Assembly (NCBI GenBank): GCA_008692225.1
Contig: VICG01000007.1
Span: 655,501-719,500, forward strand
DNA: 64,000 nucleotides
Reading direction: 5' to 3'
Source of the DNA: Monilinia fructicola
Lineage: Eukaryota > Ascomycota > Leotiomycetes > Helotiales > Sclerotiniaceae
Below, one piece after another: positions 10,943-24,008 of the stretch (position 1 is its first letter; each line of letters starts with the position of its first letter). A model generated the notes under the pieces. The model saw only the letters and a list, made by a program, of their open reading frames with translations, was not told where the DNA came from and did not search any database. A program made the translations under genes and the position numbers.

Positions 10943-13900
10943 AATTGAGAAGGCTGTAGCATCGACATTTGGTTGGGAAATTGTCAGCCTTGAGGATTTG
11001 TAAATGCTCTAATTGCTATTGAGGTTACGTTTGGGCTCCCGTTGTGCTGACCGAAGCTTATGTAATACAGTCTGCGAGGTGCTACATCACGTGTTTTTCA
11101 AGCAATACCTTATCTGTATGCTTAGCGTACCCGACTCTCTCTACTTTTCGCTTCCTATCACTCGCAGTGTACATACAGTATTAGCTGTGAATGACAATAT
11201 ACTCCGTACACAATGTACATCTACCACGAATGCTACTTTCGTATCTCTTATTGTGGAACATCCATGGATCCAACTGCTACTCCGTACTTGGCTTAAGTAC
11301 CCAGTATTCTTTCAACTAATCTATCATTAGAACCTCAGTTATCAAGTCTTTTGAAGGAATCATCTGATTTCCGTCTCATCTTATTGTTGTCAGCATCAAA
11401 ATCCTCCCCATATAAGCATAATCCAACTCTCATCCTGCATGGAAAGAAACATTACAGGGCCAAGTTCAGGGGGCTGAAGCTTGTATTCTTACAAGCAACA
11501 ACACCATGTCACATTTCATGTTCATTGTCTCAACCATTTTCAGAGTATAAAACTGATATCAGAACATTCACGATTTCGCTTACTGCTCAGAGGAGTTTCT
11601 CGGGGTTATTTTTTGATCCTTTACATCCATCTACCGTATAGCGGCTTACTATGGGGAATTCTTTTATGAGGATCAAATTAAAAGTGACGAGAAACACTAC
11701 TGTAATGGACGTTTTGCAAAGGAGATCCCCGAAAAGTTAATGCCAGGTACCTTGAAATCACCTTAGAAATGGTGGCAGTGCAGTTCAAGGTAGTAACCCA
11801 GATATCAGTTACCCCTTGGAGTCGAAAAGTGGCCGAGATCCTGCTATCATTGTCCTAAAATAGTCTACACATTGCTGTACGGTAAAGGCTGGGGGCCGGA
11901 TCCTGGAGCCTGGAGGCCTTCTGGATTGCAGCTCTGGTGAATGAAGGGGGGCAAAGGAACTTTTTGTAATTTTTTGAGAGATGTGTACGGAATAGAAGTA
12001 CCGAGGAGATCTCTCGTATTCCAACGTATCCATCATACCATAAATCTTAACGATGATAGTTCGACGTTGCCTGCGATTGGGGCTAATCCCATGATAGTCT
12101 AACACTATTGTCTTCGGCCCATGCGGAGTAGTCTTCCTGTACTGTAGGAAACGTATCTTTAGATCGGAAAAGAAACGGGGATTTCGAATCTGTACATGGC
12201 GGGCGATCTTTGGAGATTATGATGAGCAAAACATATGTAATGGCTATGATCGCCATGATTAAGTTCTAGTGAATTTGAACTGGATTCATGAACGATTACT
12301 TGCAGAATGTTTACTAGTTGGTAATAGGTAGGTTACTAGTGACTACGATCACAGGATTTCGCAGGATTGTTGTTCACATATATGATATATCTCATATCAG
12401 ACTGTCAGGATTGCAGTTTTTATCGCGTCCAAATGCCAAGACGCCAAGAAATCCGGGACACATTTACCCCTTCATTGATGAACATAAATAGCTCGTTTAA
12501 ATACCATGGAGATGTTGCGACCTGGGAAGGCCTCGGTATACAATTGATAAAAGGCTTTCATTATTGAGGTAGCTGGAGAGGACTTTCAAAGACCGTAAGC
12601 ATTGTTCAAATGAAGTTCTCCCATGGCCTTGAATGACAACTATCGAGACTTTAATTGGGTAACCAATGAGCTACTCGTATCGCACCACATGGTACAAGTT
12701 CAAGCCTACGTGTGATTATCTCTTCTCGGAATAGTATGCCAAGTAAAATAGATTTGTCCATAGACTCAGAGGCAAAGGAGGGCTTTTAGCTATTCATTTA
12801 TCCATACGAAGGTGCCTACTTCGATATTCAACACTACATCAGTTTCGAGGCAAAATGTGCTTCAGTTGTTCGATCCAACAATCAAACCCGACGCAAAGAC
12901 CAATGTCTGTGACAAGCAATGACCTTCACCAAGGATTTCCATGCACGCTACAGTAATACGAAGGAAAATTACTGGTAGAGAGCAACAGCTTTACTGCACA
13001 GTATCCCCATAATTTGGAATCCCACTAAGCTTAATCACCTAAATCTCCACCTTTGAATGGCCTTCCCTTGGCAGTGCTGTAGTAGCCCGTTAGCAACTTA
13101 CTAATGAAAAGCGCCGAGTATATCGGCAATCTATCTATGTTTGTTCTATCAGGCTGCCATTTATGAGAGAAAGGTTATTTGAAATTTCTGCTGCCTGTAC
13201 GGAGTAGATAGATGGAAGAACATTGCAGCGACTAGTTGCAAGAAAGAGATACACCTTCATATATACGATTGAGGAACTTCTGTTTTCAAAACCTGATTAT
13301 ACGGAGTCTAAGTTACAAGCTACAAAACGTTTCTGAATAGCGAGTAGCGAGTGACGAGTGAGTGGTGAATGATTCAAACAAAACAATGCCTAGGTAAGAT
13401 CTTACAAAAATCGGACAAAACCCAGTCAACTCACCTACGCTCGCTTCCTCCTACCAACCATTCAAACGAAAAACAATTCATCCATCCACCATCCACCATC
13501 CACCATCCACGCCCCATTAGCCCATCCAACCTTAATCATTAACCCTGCAGTTATCCTAGCAATCATCCATGAAAATCACGCAGAGAGTCAAAGACCCTAA
13601 AGGGCTGAAGCTTTCTCTTCTCTACTGTGCAGTCTGTACTGCAAGGAGTCTTAGCTCTGTAGGATTTCCACTCCTGTGCTTGTACTGTACAATGTACAGC
13701 ATGTTGTATTGGATTACCCCATATCACTAGCACCTCAGATTGTGCCGAAAATGCATGGCTTGCTTGTATTGCAACTATTGGTATTTTTGTTTAAGTAGCA
13801 AGGTTGGGTATGGGTTACACTACGTGATGCTATTGACCTAAAGTACGAGAGGCTTCGCACTTCCCCTCCCCCTCACCACTTACTTCTTTATATTCTTTCC

Positions 13901-14218
13901 TCTTGATCTCAATCAATATCTATATCTCGTTCAGCCTTTGCGTTCTATCAGATCATAAGTGTTAATCACATTAATTAAGCTGCATTCGGGAAAATTGAAT
14001 ATTGATTCACAGCACGTTTCCGGCATTCCTCACATCCTGATTGCGAGTTGCCAAGGACCAACAGGACCCGAAACCATCTGAACATCAATTGCAGTTAACG
14101 AACAGAATATATATCATTGAATTATTAGATATATATATCTTGCATCTTCCCTTTCGCAAAACCGTCAAGAAACCCGTCAAACATAAATCATCAAATAATA
14201 TATTACACAGTCTCAAAA
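10943..14218. other. Intergenic region, no supported gene
   Basis: I see no coding signal. The motif TACTCCGTA or its complement occurs at 11200, 11278 and 13198. Short CCATCCA repeats lie at about 13481-13510. The pyrimidine-rich stretch at about 13860-13930 is likely the promoter or leader of the gene at 14219. Confidence 0.4.
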
Positions 14219-15146
14219 ATGCGACCAACATCACCCCTTTCGCTCCTTCTCTTCCTCCAACTCTCAACCGCATTCCCAGTAACCACACGGGTAACAACTC
14301 AACTGCAAGAATGTTTGCATTCTCATTCATGCACCTCACTCCGCTCGGCCATCAACAATCTTTCTATCTTCCACTCCAAACCCAGCGATCCCCGTAACCC
14401 CCATTTCCCCGAACATCAAAGATTGCCTTTCTCAGCTCTCGTCAAACCCACCGTCACCTCATCCTCCAACGCTAAATACTTTGCAGAGGAAGGCGCCTTT
14501 GATAATGCACCAACTACCCCTTCAAAAGATGTCTCTGCAGATGAAGCACTTTCTGCAGAAACACCACTTAGCTCAGCGTATCTTAAAAGTTTGACCAAGA
14601 TAAGCGACGAGGATGAGACTAGGCCAAGTATGCCTACTTCTGCGCTATCTACATTACGCAAAGAAGACGCGAGGAAATACTGGGAGGGAGAAGTTGAGGG
14701 GAAAGGGATTAATGGAGAGAGCCGAAGGTGTGGAAATATGTGGCCAGGGACGGCCGTGGGCTACAGAAGTCGATTGACGCATCTGGAGATGGGAAGGAGA
14801 AATGATTTCATGGTTGTGGGGATTGTAGTCGTTTTCTTGATTGTGGTCTGTTCTTTGGAATTAATGGATCGATTTGGGTGAGTTTTGATTTTTTTGATTT
14901 TTTCTAGATATTTTGAATTTTCGATTTGGCTGACATTTGGATAGGAAACGAAACTCCCGACGAGGGGAGATCTTCCTTGAGGACGATGAAATATACGCTT
15001 TCATTATCAAAAAGCCCAGGGAGTTTTATGAGATGCCACATGGATGCAATGAAAAACATGCTCTGGAAACGGAATACAAGGAATACAGGGATGACGAGAC
15101 TGTTGTGGATGAGGATTTGAATCAAGATTCTGAGCGCAAGATTTGA
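14219..15146 (+). CDS. Putative secreted single-pass membrane protein, unknown function
   Basis: This two-exon gene encodes about 286 residues. Exon 1 is 14219-14877, the intron is 14878-14944 (67 nt, GTGAGT donor, ATAG acceptor), and exon 2 is 14945-15146. The junction splits a glycine codon as GG/G. Residues 1-19 look like a cleavable signal peptide, with basic and hydrophobic parts ending near AFP. The middle is rich in Ser, Thr and Pro. A single hydrophobic helix follows at about residues 196-215 (MVVGIVVVFLIVVCSLEL). The C-terminal tail is highly charged and probably cytosolic. I do not recognise a domain. A plasma-membrane or endomembrane protein with an extracellular N-terminal part is inferred. 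Without splicing the frame would stop right after the membrane helix, which supports the intron. Confidence 0.7.
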
Positions 15147-16234
15147 ATTGATTTCATCACAGCAAGTTGTTTCTTTTGTTCTACTGGGCGGGCGAGTTGG
15201 ATAATGATCCTCAGGAATTAGGATAGGGGCAATTGGTTGCAGGACAGGGGGCATGATGGGCATTCGTAGCATGATTTTATGTTTCTGGACAATTCAAGTC
15301 GAATTGTTCATACTGGGTGATGGATCAATAGTTGGAGTATTGGGCTGTATACGTAGCAGCGGTGCGTGGCAAATGAATGAAGGAATAAATCAAATTTTTA
15401 TTAGTCATGAGTTCATGACCTACCTGCTGGTGATTCACATGAAGCTTGCAATTTTTATTTTTATTTTATTTTTATTTTTTTGCATTTTAAGATTCTCACT
15501 CTGCGGAAATTTATGGTTTCTAGATGACAAGGTTATTCGGCTGTTGGTAGGGATTTTCAGTTTTCTAGGTATACATAAAGGGATGGGCACACTTCTATCA
15601 AGAAGTCTACCGCATGATATGCAAGGGGGTTGAATTCTAAACAAGTGTTCTAATTATTGACGCCTAGGTATTAGTGCAAGACATTTACTGGCAATTCATC
15701 AGATGTCCGGAAATATGGATATTTGTGAGTGCAAAATAACATGAGGTTTGAGGGTAGTTCCCGCTGAGAGTAAATCTTTGAAATCTGACGATGTCAATCC
15801 ATCAAAGAGTGAATTGTAGGTCGGGTTCTAAAAGATCTTGGTTCTGGATAGATGATGCTTAAGTATGTGAGTTGGAATATTTCTTGTAATGAATAGAACA
15901 CCCAGGCTCGGCTGGGTGGCTATCCCGAGTCGCTATCACTAACTAGCCGTACCAGTTCATCAAACAAAATAGCAGCCGTATAGTTCAGTTGCCGTAGCTA
16001 ATCGAGCCAAGGATAGCTTTGTGCAACCTGAACCTCTTCGATAAGTAGCACTGCCAGACCCGAACACCACAACAGAAACTCCATACCTGAACATAACAAC
16101 CAACTTTCTATCCCCATCAACCTCTTCTTCAACAAAAGTTACTCATCAAACCTTGGATCAACTTGAACTAATCAATAACTCTTCGCCACCATAAAAAAGG
16201 CACATCAAGCCATCTCAATATACAAAACATTAAC
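15147..16234. other. Intergenic region
   Basis: No coding signal is seen. There is a low-complexity ATTTTT-type stretch at about 15449-15481. The CT- and CAA-rich stretch just before 16235 fits a fungal 5' leader. Confidence 0.4.
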
Positions 16235-16486
16235 ATGTCGCCTGCTTCCCATGTGCCAAACATGGACCACGATGATCATTCCAGGATCGCACATAGATTC
16301 GTTAGTGTCATCTTGTGGGTTATAGTAACTTGCATGTTCGTCGTGTACATTACATCCATTCTGAGCGTTATACTCTGGGCCACGGCCAAGCATGAAGAGG
16401 AAACGGCAAGATCGCAATGGGAGTTTGGTATTGAGGACAGCATGGAGGATGAACGCGAGAGATTCTTGAATGAAGAGCCTTTCTAG
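16235..16486 (+). CDS. Small membrane protein, unknown
   Basis: An 83-residue frame follows a pyrimidine- and CAA-rich leader typical of filamentous fungi. Residues about 20-48 form one long hydrophobic segment (FVSVILWVIVTCMFVVYITS and following). A short His/Asp-rich N-terminus precedes it and an acidic tail with many Glu residues follows it. No family is recognised. The biased composition and good leader argue for a real small gene, but length alone gives limited support. Confidence 0.5.
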   Translation: MSPASHVPNMDHDDHSRIAHRFVSVILWVIVTCMFVVYITSILSVILWATAKHEEETARSQWEFGIEDSMEDERERFLNEEPF

Positions 16487-19400
16487 GTTTGCGGTTCTGA
16501 TTGCGGATTGCGGAGGTTGGCTTTAGTGAGCGTGTTGTGTTGTTTCGGGGGATCGTTTTGCTGATAGGGGGTTTGTTGTGGAATGTTTGGGGATTGCACG
16601 ATTTTTGAGGAAAAGGGGTCGGGATCGGAGTTGGGCGTTGTGATTACATATGGATGAATGGATGGATTACATGACATGAATTTGAACCACAGGTTTGATG
16701 GCACGGCCGGTGTTGGACTATCAGTCTGTTGATGGACATTCCGTGGCTGATGCCTAGCAAATATCGATGATTTTACATGACAAGTTGACGAAAACAGTGC
16801 AACCAAACAATGAAGTAGGTCTTGACTTCGATGTTCCTTGGCTTCAGGGCTGCCTGGTTTCAAAATTGGTGTTTACTAGGAGTGCTAGTTTGTTATTTTA
16901 GACGGGTATTCTCTGACTTGATTGATGTATAGTTGAAATTGAAAACCTCCTGCTCGACTCCTTCGTCTTAGAGATAACGCCCAAGAATATGACTGGGTTG
17001 TATGATTCGAGAGAAGATATCAGTTTTCAGGTCGTTGTTGATTTAATACCTAACTATACGAAGTTGGCTAGGGACTTCTCAACATGTAATCCAAGTTGCG
17101 ATCAAGAACCTCCATATTGTTTTAGTGCTGTGAACTAGCCAAGCAGCCGACCACTCTTCGCCCCTCTGATATTCATTACAGTCTAAATCTCGGGCTACAA
17201 TCCACGAGACTTCGGCTTTCCTGCGTAATCTTGTTATATAAACATCAAAGATCAGAAGTGCAAACACCGTAGAACAAGTACAGAGATGAACTATACTCAG
17301 GGAATGTCACCGCATCCGGATTCGGCCTCAGTCAACGTAAATTTTTGAGCAAGTTTGATGGCAACCACGGTGCCATTAGTATTCAGTATTTCAAAAGTGT
17401 TGCCATCTTTGCATTTTCATCACTGTCGTGTTCCTCTCGCGCTGCTACCGAAACGTTGTGTTGACTTACTGTCGTTTCACAGAGCATAGATATTACATTA
17501 CTCTGGCCTGACTCTTGACAGGAACCCTGCGATTGTGTCTGGATACATGTCCAGTTACGGTATACCTTTATCAGTTTCTTATAAACCTCGCATAATCTCG
17601 TGGTTTTCTCTTAATATGATCCTGTTGTTGCCTTGCATTCCCGGTTGTCGGGCCTCTTAAATAGATTCACAGATGAAGAATCGCGGATGGTGGTAGACTA
17701 CTAGGTGGCACCAAGAGCGGGGTATGATTCTCGATATTCACTACCTTGAGCTGAGGTCATTCTTATTACTAGTCCTGCATCATGGGTAGCAATATCCCAC
17801 GACGAGAATATCCAACTGCAAAAAGGCTTGCGACGTGGAGGCTAAATCGATTTGAAATTTGGTCGTCAGCAAGGCTGAAACAAAGAAGAGAAGCTTGTTG
17901 TAGGGGGCAATTGCCAGCCCTGCTTTTCTTTACTTGGACTTTACTCTTGGGCCATGTAGAGGAGATGGTTACTGATTATACTGTCGTTTATCCTGTTCTC
18001 CTTTTCTGGATTCTCGTCTTTTTTATCTACTCATTGGTATATATACGTTGATCGGACTACTATAAGAGATGGCATACTCGAGTACTTTGGTATTCATTTT
18101 TAGGTACTGAGTTTTTCGAGAGTTACTACTACCTAGGTAACCTCTTGTACAGACATCGCCCACGCTCTGAGATGCATCATCAGATGTAGTCGTCTTATTA
18201 GTGATTGGCGGATGCCATTGTAGAATAGCAGCTTTTGCTCTATAGCCAAAGATGCATGCATGAAATGATTTACCTGCGTAGAAATGAAGCTAGGCTGTAA
18301 TGTTGTTGCAGAGCTAACTGTATTGCAGCTATTATATGCACCATCTCCTAAGCCGTTGATTCACTTTTGATATATATTTTACGTACCTACCACGTGCAGA
18401 TACACTTCACTGAGATAAAGAGATGTCGAAATACTGCAATGAGGAGAGGGCCAAGGATTTTATTCCACTCGTTGGCAGTCAATCTATCTGCAAACAAACG
18501 CGGGACCAAGTTCTGCTTCGAGCCCAGAAAAAAGCTTTCCTTAGGGAATTCACTCATTGTATCAACCGTAAACCCAACCCTCCTACTGTCTTAAGACTCT
18601 TCGCCGTCTTTTGAGTGTTAGATATAGATCAGATGATCATAACTTGTTTGAGAGCCAGCATGGCCTGCCGTATAATGGTTATTGGATTTCCAACGACACA
18701 TCATCACTTATTTAATCAACGACTGCCCTGAGGAGTTGCTGTGGCCAATATCTTAACGTGGATACGAGAATTCAATTCTGTTGTGTTCCAGATTTTATAT
18801 TTACTACGTATGAATCCCAGCGGGTGCCGACAGAATCTGGATATCACATTGGTGGACCACGACGCCCCTAAAGTTCAATAAATATACAAAATTAGACATA
18901 AAAGTGTGAAAGGAGTTCTTAAGAATTAGAAGATGGTTCTCCCCCCACGGAAAATTTCCGAGCGAAAGGTTCTTCAACTCTTCATTTTGCTCTTTCTCTG
19001 TCGATATATATCACATCACTCTACGATGGAGATATCTAGATAGATCAATAAGATCTATCCATAGTGAATCTCATCAATTTGTGTCGAGATGAAATTGACT
19101 TCCACTTCTATTCGAGGCACTGTTTCCACAGACCAAGCATGTTGGAAACGAAACGCTTAAGATAGAGATGGAAAATACCTATCAAGACTCCAGCATACCT
19201 ATCTATCAGCAGCTAGGAGTAGCTTAAATCAGACCGCGAACACGAGAATAAGTTGTGCAATAATTACCGCAAGTGACGGAATCCAACCTTAAAATCATGT
19301 GAACAATGAAATTACTTTTTTTCTCCTCGTCTGCAAGTCCCATTTGTCCTTTCGGCATCTCGTCTGCTATGAAACTACTCAATATAGAGCTCGTACCAGA

Positions 19401-20200
19401 GATCCTGACAGCCTTCCGGAATTGACGAGCTCGGAGACTTTTCGGGCTGTGAATGTGACAGAGGCTGGCCCAAGATACTCCAACGTATTTGCGCACTTCC
19501 TACGTCTTTACTACTCACTCCGTTTGACTCTAATGAATGATCGAGTGATAATGCTATCTGGGTTCGTAGCTAAAACCGCGAAGAAGTGGAACTGCGGGTG
19601 ATTCGCCTTTGCTATCTGTGTAGTTCAGCGGCGGCTACCAGCACTGCTTGATGGGCTCAAGCTCCGCAAGATAATCTCTTGGCTGATGATATATCATATG
19701 AAGATGGAAACTGAAAGTCCTGGGCTTGTCTGTATATCGTATTTTCGTGGAATAGAAGATCTGCTTGGAACGTTGTACGATATCTGGACTTCAACCCCCT
19801 GGGGTATTCAAAGTATCGGAGCAATCAATTAATTCTCCATCAAGTTTGACTACCAGTGAAATCCTTGGTTCTCCTTGTTTCCCTTAACATGGTTTCACTC
19901 TGAAAGAGGAGTAAATATTGTTCGCCCATTAGCAGGTAATCTTGAAAGATAATTAGAAAGGTGCAGGGGGTAGGGATGCCACTCAGGTTCGGATATTGTG
20001 ATATATTGTATTGATAAACACACAGTTTTTTTGATGGCCGATAGAATTGAAGAAGGGAAGATCTGGATCTTGAAAGGTTCGAGGCTAAGATTTCTTCGAG
20101 ACCCGAGTCGAGGACCATTGACCGTCATGTGACCAACCATACGAATCAACAAGCTTCCAATTGAAGTGAATGGATTGAAGACATAAAGGTTCATCAATGA
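16487..20200. other. Long intergenic region, no supported gene
   Basis: Open frames are short and unconvincing. One copy of the palindrome TACCTAGGTA lies at 18130-18139. A frame of 89 codons at 17782-18051 ends in a hydrophobic stretch but has no other coding support. Confidence 0.4.
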
Positions 20201-21088
20201 CTACTTTGGGTTCGTATTATACTCTCTATCATATCTACCTTCGTGCAAAGTCCTCCCCCGTTTTCCCCTATCATCATGTACTCTTTCCCCAATTGACTTA
20301 CCCGCCAAAGCACCTACAACCGCCCCCAGCATTGCAAAAGCGACCTTTTCATTTTTACGGCCCCTTGTATTCTTGGTTGCAAGCTCTTGAGCCGCTAGTC
20401 CACCAAGCATTGCACCAACAGCACCATATCTTAGACCTGCTTCATCCGAGTCGCTCTTATTTGAAGATGTATTCATCGATTTCGATGTTCGTTTGAGAGG
20501 TGAATCCCTTCTCTCATCCAAAGTGCGACGTCTCCTATTGTTTTGATGCCCCTGTGTATTCTCATGCTCTCGCTGATCATCCATATCTCTTGGTCTCGAC
20601 TGATCATAAGGAAGTGATCCCCTCCGATACAGATTGTTTTGGAAGCAACCCAGATGATCAGGACATGGTGAGTTGGAATCGATACCAACATTCTTTCTCT
20701 CATTTAGTGATATCAACGGGGAATCTTTATAAAAAGGTGGCCGAGATTCTCCAGAGCTAGCATCATGGTATCTAGGTGCATCAGAAACATCTTTGTGAGG
20801 GCTGTCTCGAAGGCGTGTAGCCGGGTCAAGTCGCTTCCCATCATCCTCATCAAGTCGCATGCGGGTGTTCTGATCTTGACGCTGATTTTCATTCTCCGCT
20901 GAGGCATCATTGTCGCTTCCACTGTCGCTTCCTGCTAGATCATCACCTCGCAGTCGTTCAGAAACCGCATTCTTGATATTATGCGGTCGGTATGTTCCAG
21001 TGTGCATAGCCTTCTCAGGAATTTTGTGAAAATTTTTGTCGACGCATTTGTCAGCAGCTTCTAAGCCTAGTTCAATGAAGTCATCCAT
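20201..21088 (-). CDS. Glycine-zipper domain protein, unknown
   Basis: A single-exon frame of 295 residues. The first 200 residues are very hydrophilic, rich in Asp, Arg, Asn and Ser, and probably disordered. Near the C-terminus are two glycine-zipper-like segments, GAVGAMLGGLAAQELA (about 223-238) and AMLGAVVGALAGKSIGER (about 251-268). They have small residues at four-residue spacing, as in proteins that pack helices in membranes. The tail is basic. This layout, a charged disordered region followed by paired glycine zippers, is common in fungal hypothetical proteins. The function is unknown. The ATG at 21088 is the first in frame and is preceded by a plausible leader. Confidence 0.7.
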   Translation of the reverse strand: MDDFIELGLEAADKCVDKNFHKIPEKAMHTGTYRPHNIKNAVSERLRGDDLAGSDSGSDNDASAENENQRQDQNTRMRLDEDDGKRLDPATRLRDSPHKDVSDAPRYHDASSGESRPPFYKDSPLISLNERKNVGIDSNSPCPDHLGCFQNNLYRRGSLPYDQSRPRDMDDQREHENTQGHQNNRRRRTLDERRDSPLKRTSKSMNTSSNKSDSDEAGLRYGAVGAMLGGLAAQELATKNTRGRKNEKVAFAMLGAVVGALAGKSIGERVHDDRGKRGRTLHEGRYDREYNTNPK

Positions 21089-21681
21089 TTTCTTTTCGGA
21101 GGATAGTATTTGGAGTGAAAGAAACAGGAAGAGAGAATCGGGAACGAGAATAGTAATGTATTAGCTCTCCACGAATAATGAATACGAAGACAAAAGAGAA
21201 GGAGATTGGAGTAGCACAACGATGAAAGCAAGATATGTTTCGCTTGGCTTTGCTCATTGTGCATGAGGGCGTTTGCATCTGAACTCACGCCACGGTACAG
21301 AATCTTGTAAGAATTTTATACCTTGATATATGCGCATCTGGAACCAATTGTTTTGATATAAATTATGCACCCGGCCGAATAAAGAATACATCTCTCCTCA
21401 GTGGTTTCAAAGGACAATGAGCACTGTGTCGAGCATTCATGGAGATCATAGTAGTTGGCGGACACCCGTCAGGAAAGATTCGTTTGAGGATCAAATAATT
21501 TACATGAATCTAATCAAGCTTATCTTTGAGTTTTGCCTCGAATAAATTGTTCTTCAAAAGCGCAACGGGGCGAGAAGCCATGGGATTATCGCGATTTAGC
21601 CTGAATGGAACATATTTTGAGGATGCATGTATGCTACCAGAGATTCTCCCAGGTCTGTGATTGAAGCCTATTAAAATTTTA

Positions 21682-21854
21682 GAATAATTTATTGAACTCA
21701 ATATTGCGTTCGGATCGAGCCATATTTGCTTAAATATATTGAGTCTAATATTTTGATTTTCGAATAATTTATTGACTTCAATATTGCGTTCGGATCGAGC
21801 CACATTTGCCCAATATATTGAGTCTAATGTCGAAAAAAAATCGATCCGAACGCA
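21682..21854. repeat. Direct repeat of about 68 bp at 80-bp period, with an inverted arm
   Basis: Copy 1 spans 21682-21749 and copy 2 spans 21762-21828. Both contain ATATTGCGTTCGGATCGAGC and end with ATATATTGAGTCTAAT. The 14-mer TGCGTTCGGATCGA at 21785-21798 returns as its reverse complement at 21841-21854, so copy 2 could form a hairpin. Sequence identity between the copies is high, implying a recent event. No transposase frame is nearby. Confidence 0.75.
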
Positions 21855-22458
21855 CCCTAAGTTCTATTTTGTTTACCGAGGGCTACCCCGTGTGCGCCCT
21901 GATGACTTTCCATGATGAGATATTCCTTTCTAGGCAGATTGACGAGGGTATTCATCCTCATTATGACATATTTGATCTCGTGTGCAAGAGATTTATCGCT
22001 GCATACTTGTTGATATGTTGCGCCGTTTAATTACTTCCCAAGCATCATATTAGAGCTATAAGAGAAAAACTGTACATAAGTCAAATTCGGTGTTAACGTT
22101 GGCACCATCTTTATGAAGACTAATCATTCATCTAAATCGATATAATTTGGATTTCAAACTCCAAATATAGATATGTTCTTGATTCAATGAATGTGGCATA
22201 TGATCCAGGTATTACTTCTCTAAGGTGGCCCACCTCAATATCGCTGCAATGAAGGTGAGTGTTGGGGACTACTTACTGGACAATGCCGCAAGACAGCCTG
22301 AAATCTCGGATAGTCGGCACCAGTGAAGCCAGTAGAGCCGGTAATCTACTGTATTCTGTCAATCAATATTAGCCTTTGAGCCCCTGTAATCCTGCTATTT
22401 ACTTCCCCGCACTTTTCTCGCTTTCAAAACTCAACCACGGCAGATATATAGCTCTCGC

Positions 22459-22776
22459 TTGAGCCTTCACCTCCATTCTTCAATTCTGAACTCTGGTCCA
22501 CTAGTAGACGGCTCCTCTTACGAACCCGAATTGTCGAATCAAGATGATTCCAATACCGTTATCGATGCAATGAGCGTCCTAATTGACACCGCAAGTTTAA
22601 TTGGAGGCGAATTACAAGCGGACGGTTCTTCAGGAGCCTTACTGCCTCCAAAAGCCGTTCATCGGTCTTACATCTGCCACCAAACCTATGAGAGAGTAGA
22701 CAATCTAACACTTTATCTAAGATCACATGAAAACACTCGATTCTCCCGTCTCAATGCTATCCGAAGGATTCCATGA
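22459..22776 (+). pseudogene. Relic of a C2H2 zinc-finger transcription factor (N-terminal part)
   Basis: A frame of 105 codons ends in a stretch resembling a fungal C2H2 finger: CHQTYERVDNLTLYLRSHEN. In intact fingers a second Cys lies just before this block and the first zinc-binding His falls where Tyr stands in LYLRSH. Here one Cys of the pair and that His are missing, so zinc binding is unlikely. The frame stops soon after the finger, and no transcription-factor middle region follows. I read it as a decayed fragment. A chance frame is possible. Confidence 0.35.
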
Positions 22777-24008
22777 GTCAGTGAGAAATGCATGGCCATA
22801 AAGATTACTACCAATGAAACTCGATATGTTTTGAAATTTACTAAGATCTAGAGAACAGACTGTGTTTCTCTTTCATTGAAGCCATTTAATTTTCTCGTAC
22901 GATGCATCGCCTACAAACTAATTGCTCATGAAAGTTCCAAAATCCCTAATCATCCTTATAATATATGATGGATCTGGTGGAAAGAACATTCCATAGGACA
23001 AATAAGTCTAGGTTATCACACCTTTCACCGAAATTACTATATCTCAATCCAAGTCTAGATCTATTGATGTCTTTCAAATCACTCTTCGCGAAATCCTTCA
23101 GCAAGTAAACTCTGAGCAAAAGAGTTAATACAATGAGAGGAAATGCCCAGATCCAGTATTCTCGAGCACTAAAGGCTAATTCGTCGTTCGAGCAAATAAG
23201 AAAAGACTGGGAAAGATTCATGGACTCTTGAATTCCATATCTCATGGCACCAACGAATGTTTCTTCAATGCTGTTAAGTGGGCATCCGAACAACCTTGGT
23301 GTTTTAGTGAAGTTGCATGCTTTAGAGTTAGTTATCACGCCGTTTTATGCTTCACATTCATATAAACACCTTTCAGTTGAACCGAAGAAATATTTCAAGT
23401 GCCAATGGCATCCAGTAGCTTGACGATGCAAATATGGTGGCATTCTAGGGCTAGGGCTAGAATAATCTTTTACGGAGGGGTACTATGCACCTCGGCACCG
23501 TCGTTACATTTTAATGCCTTATAGTTCAATACTGATTTCATACATTATATAAGTAATGCTAACATTTTAATTAGATCTTGATAAAACAGCATAGCTTCAA
23601 AAGCCTTTGTTAGGGTCGTGTTGGTCAGGAGTGGTCTGAGGTGGGTGACAGTAAAGATGCACCATAATAAGGTGGGCTTATGATCGGCAATCAATGTTCG
23701 AAACACTGTGTACATATTAAGGTTAATGGATATTCCGGCCACTTGCAGTACAGTAGTAGCCGATTACTTTGTAGTGGTGGGGAATAGGTGCGTGTATTCC
23801 GACAGGGAACGAGACGACAGTGGAGCCACCGGACTCGGACTTGGACGTTAATTGTCCGTATAGATTCTAGAACTGTATATCTATCTCTATGAACCGCTGT
23901 TCCGTGAGGTTGAAAATCTATCGCACCAGTTGTTCCATATATCGAAAACACGAACCTAGTTTTCGATTAATTTGATTGTCGTCACCAGTTCAAGGCTCGA
24001 AGAGCAAG

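Larger units (their letters stand above)
21089..24008. other. Intergenic region with repeats and gene relics
   Basis: This gap holds an 80-bp-period direct repeat with an inverted arm (21682-21854) and a degenerate zinc-finger frame (22459-22776). A minus-strand frame of 130 codons at 22946-23338 has one hydrophobic segment (WIWAFPLIVLTLLLRVYLL) and no recognised domain; it may be another relic. The last 100 bases are the likely promoter of the monooxygenase. Confidence 0.45.

Noticed and set aside
22946..23338. 130-codon minus-strand frame with one hydrophobic segment
   Set aside because: No family recognised and no leader or splice signals; it is too weak to list as a gene.
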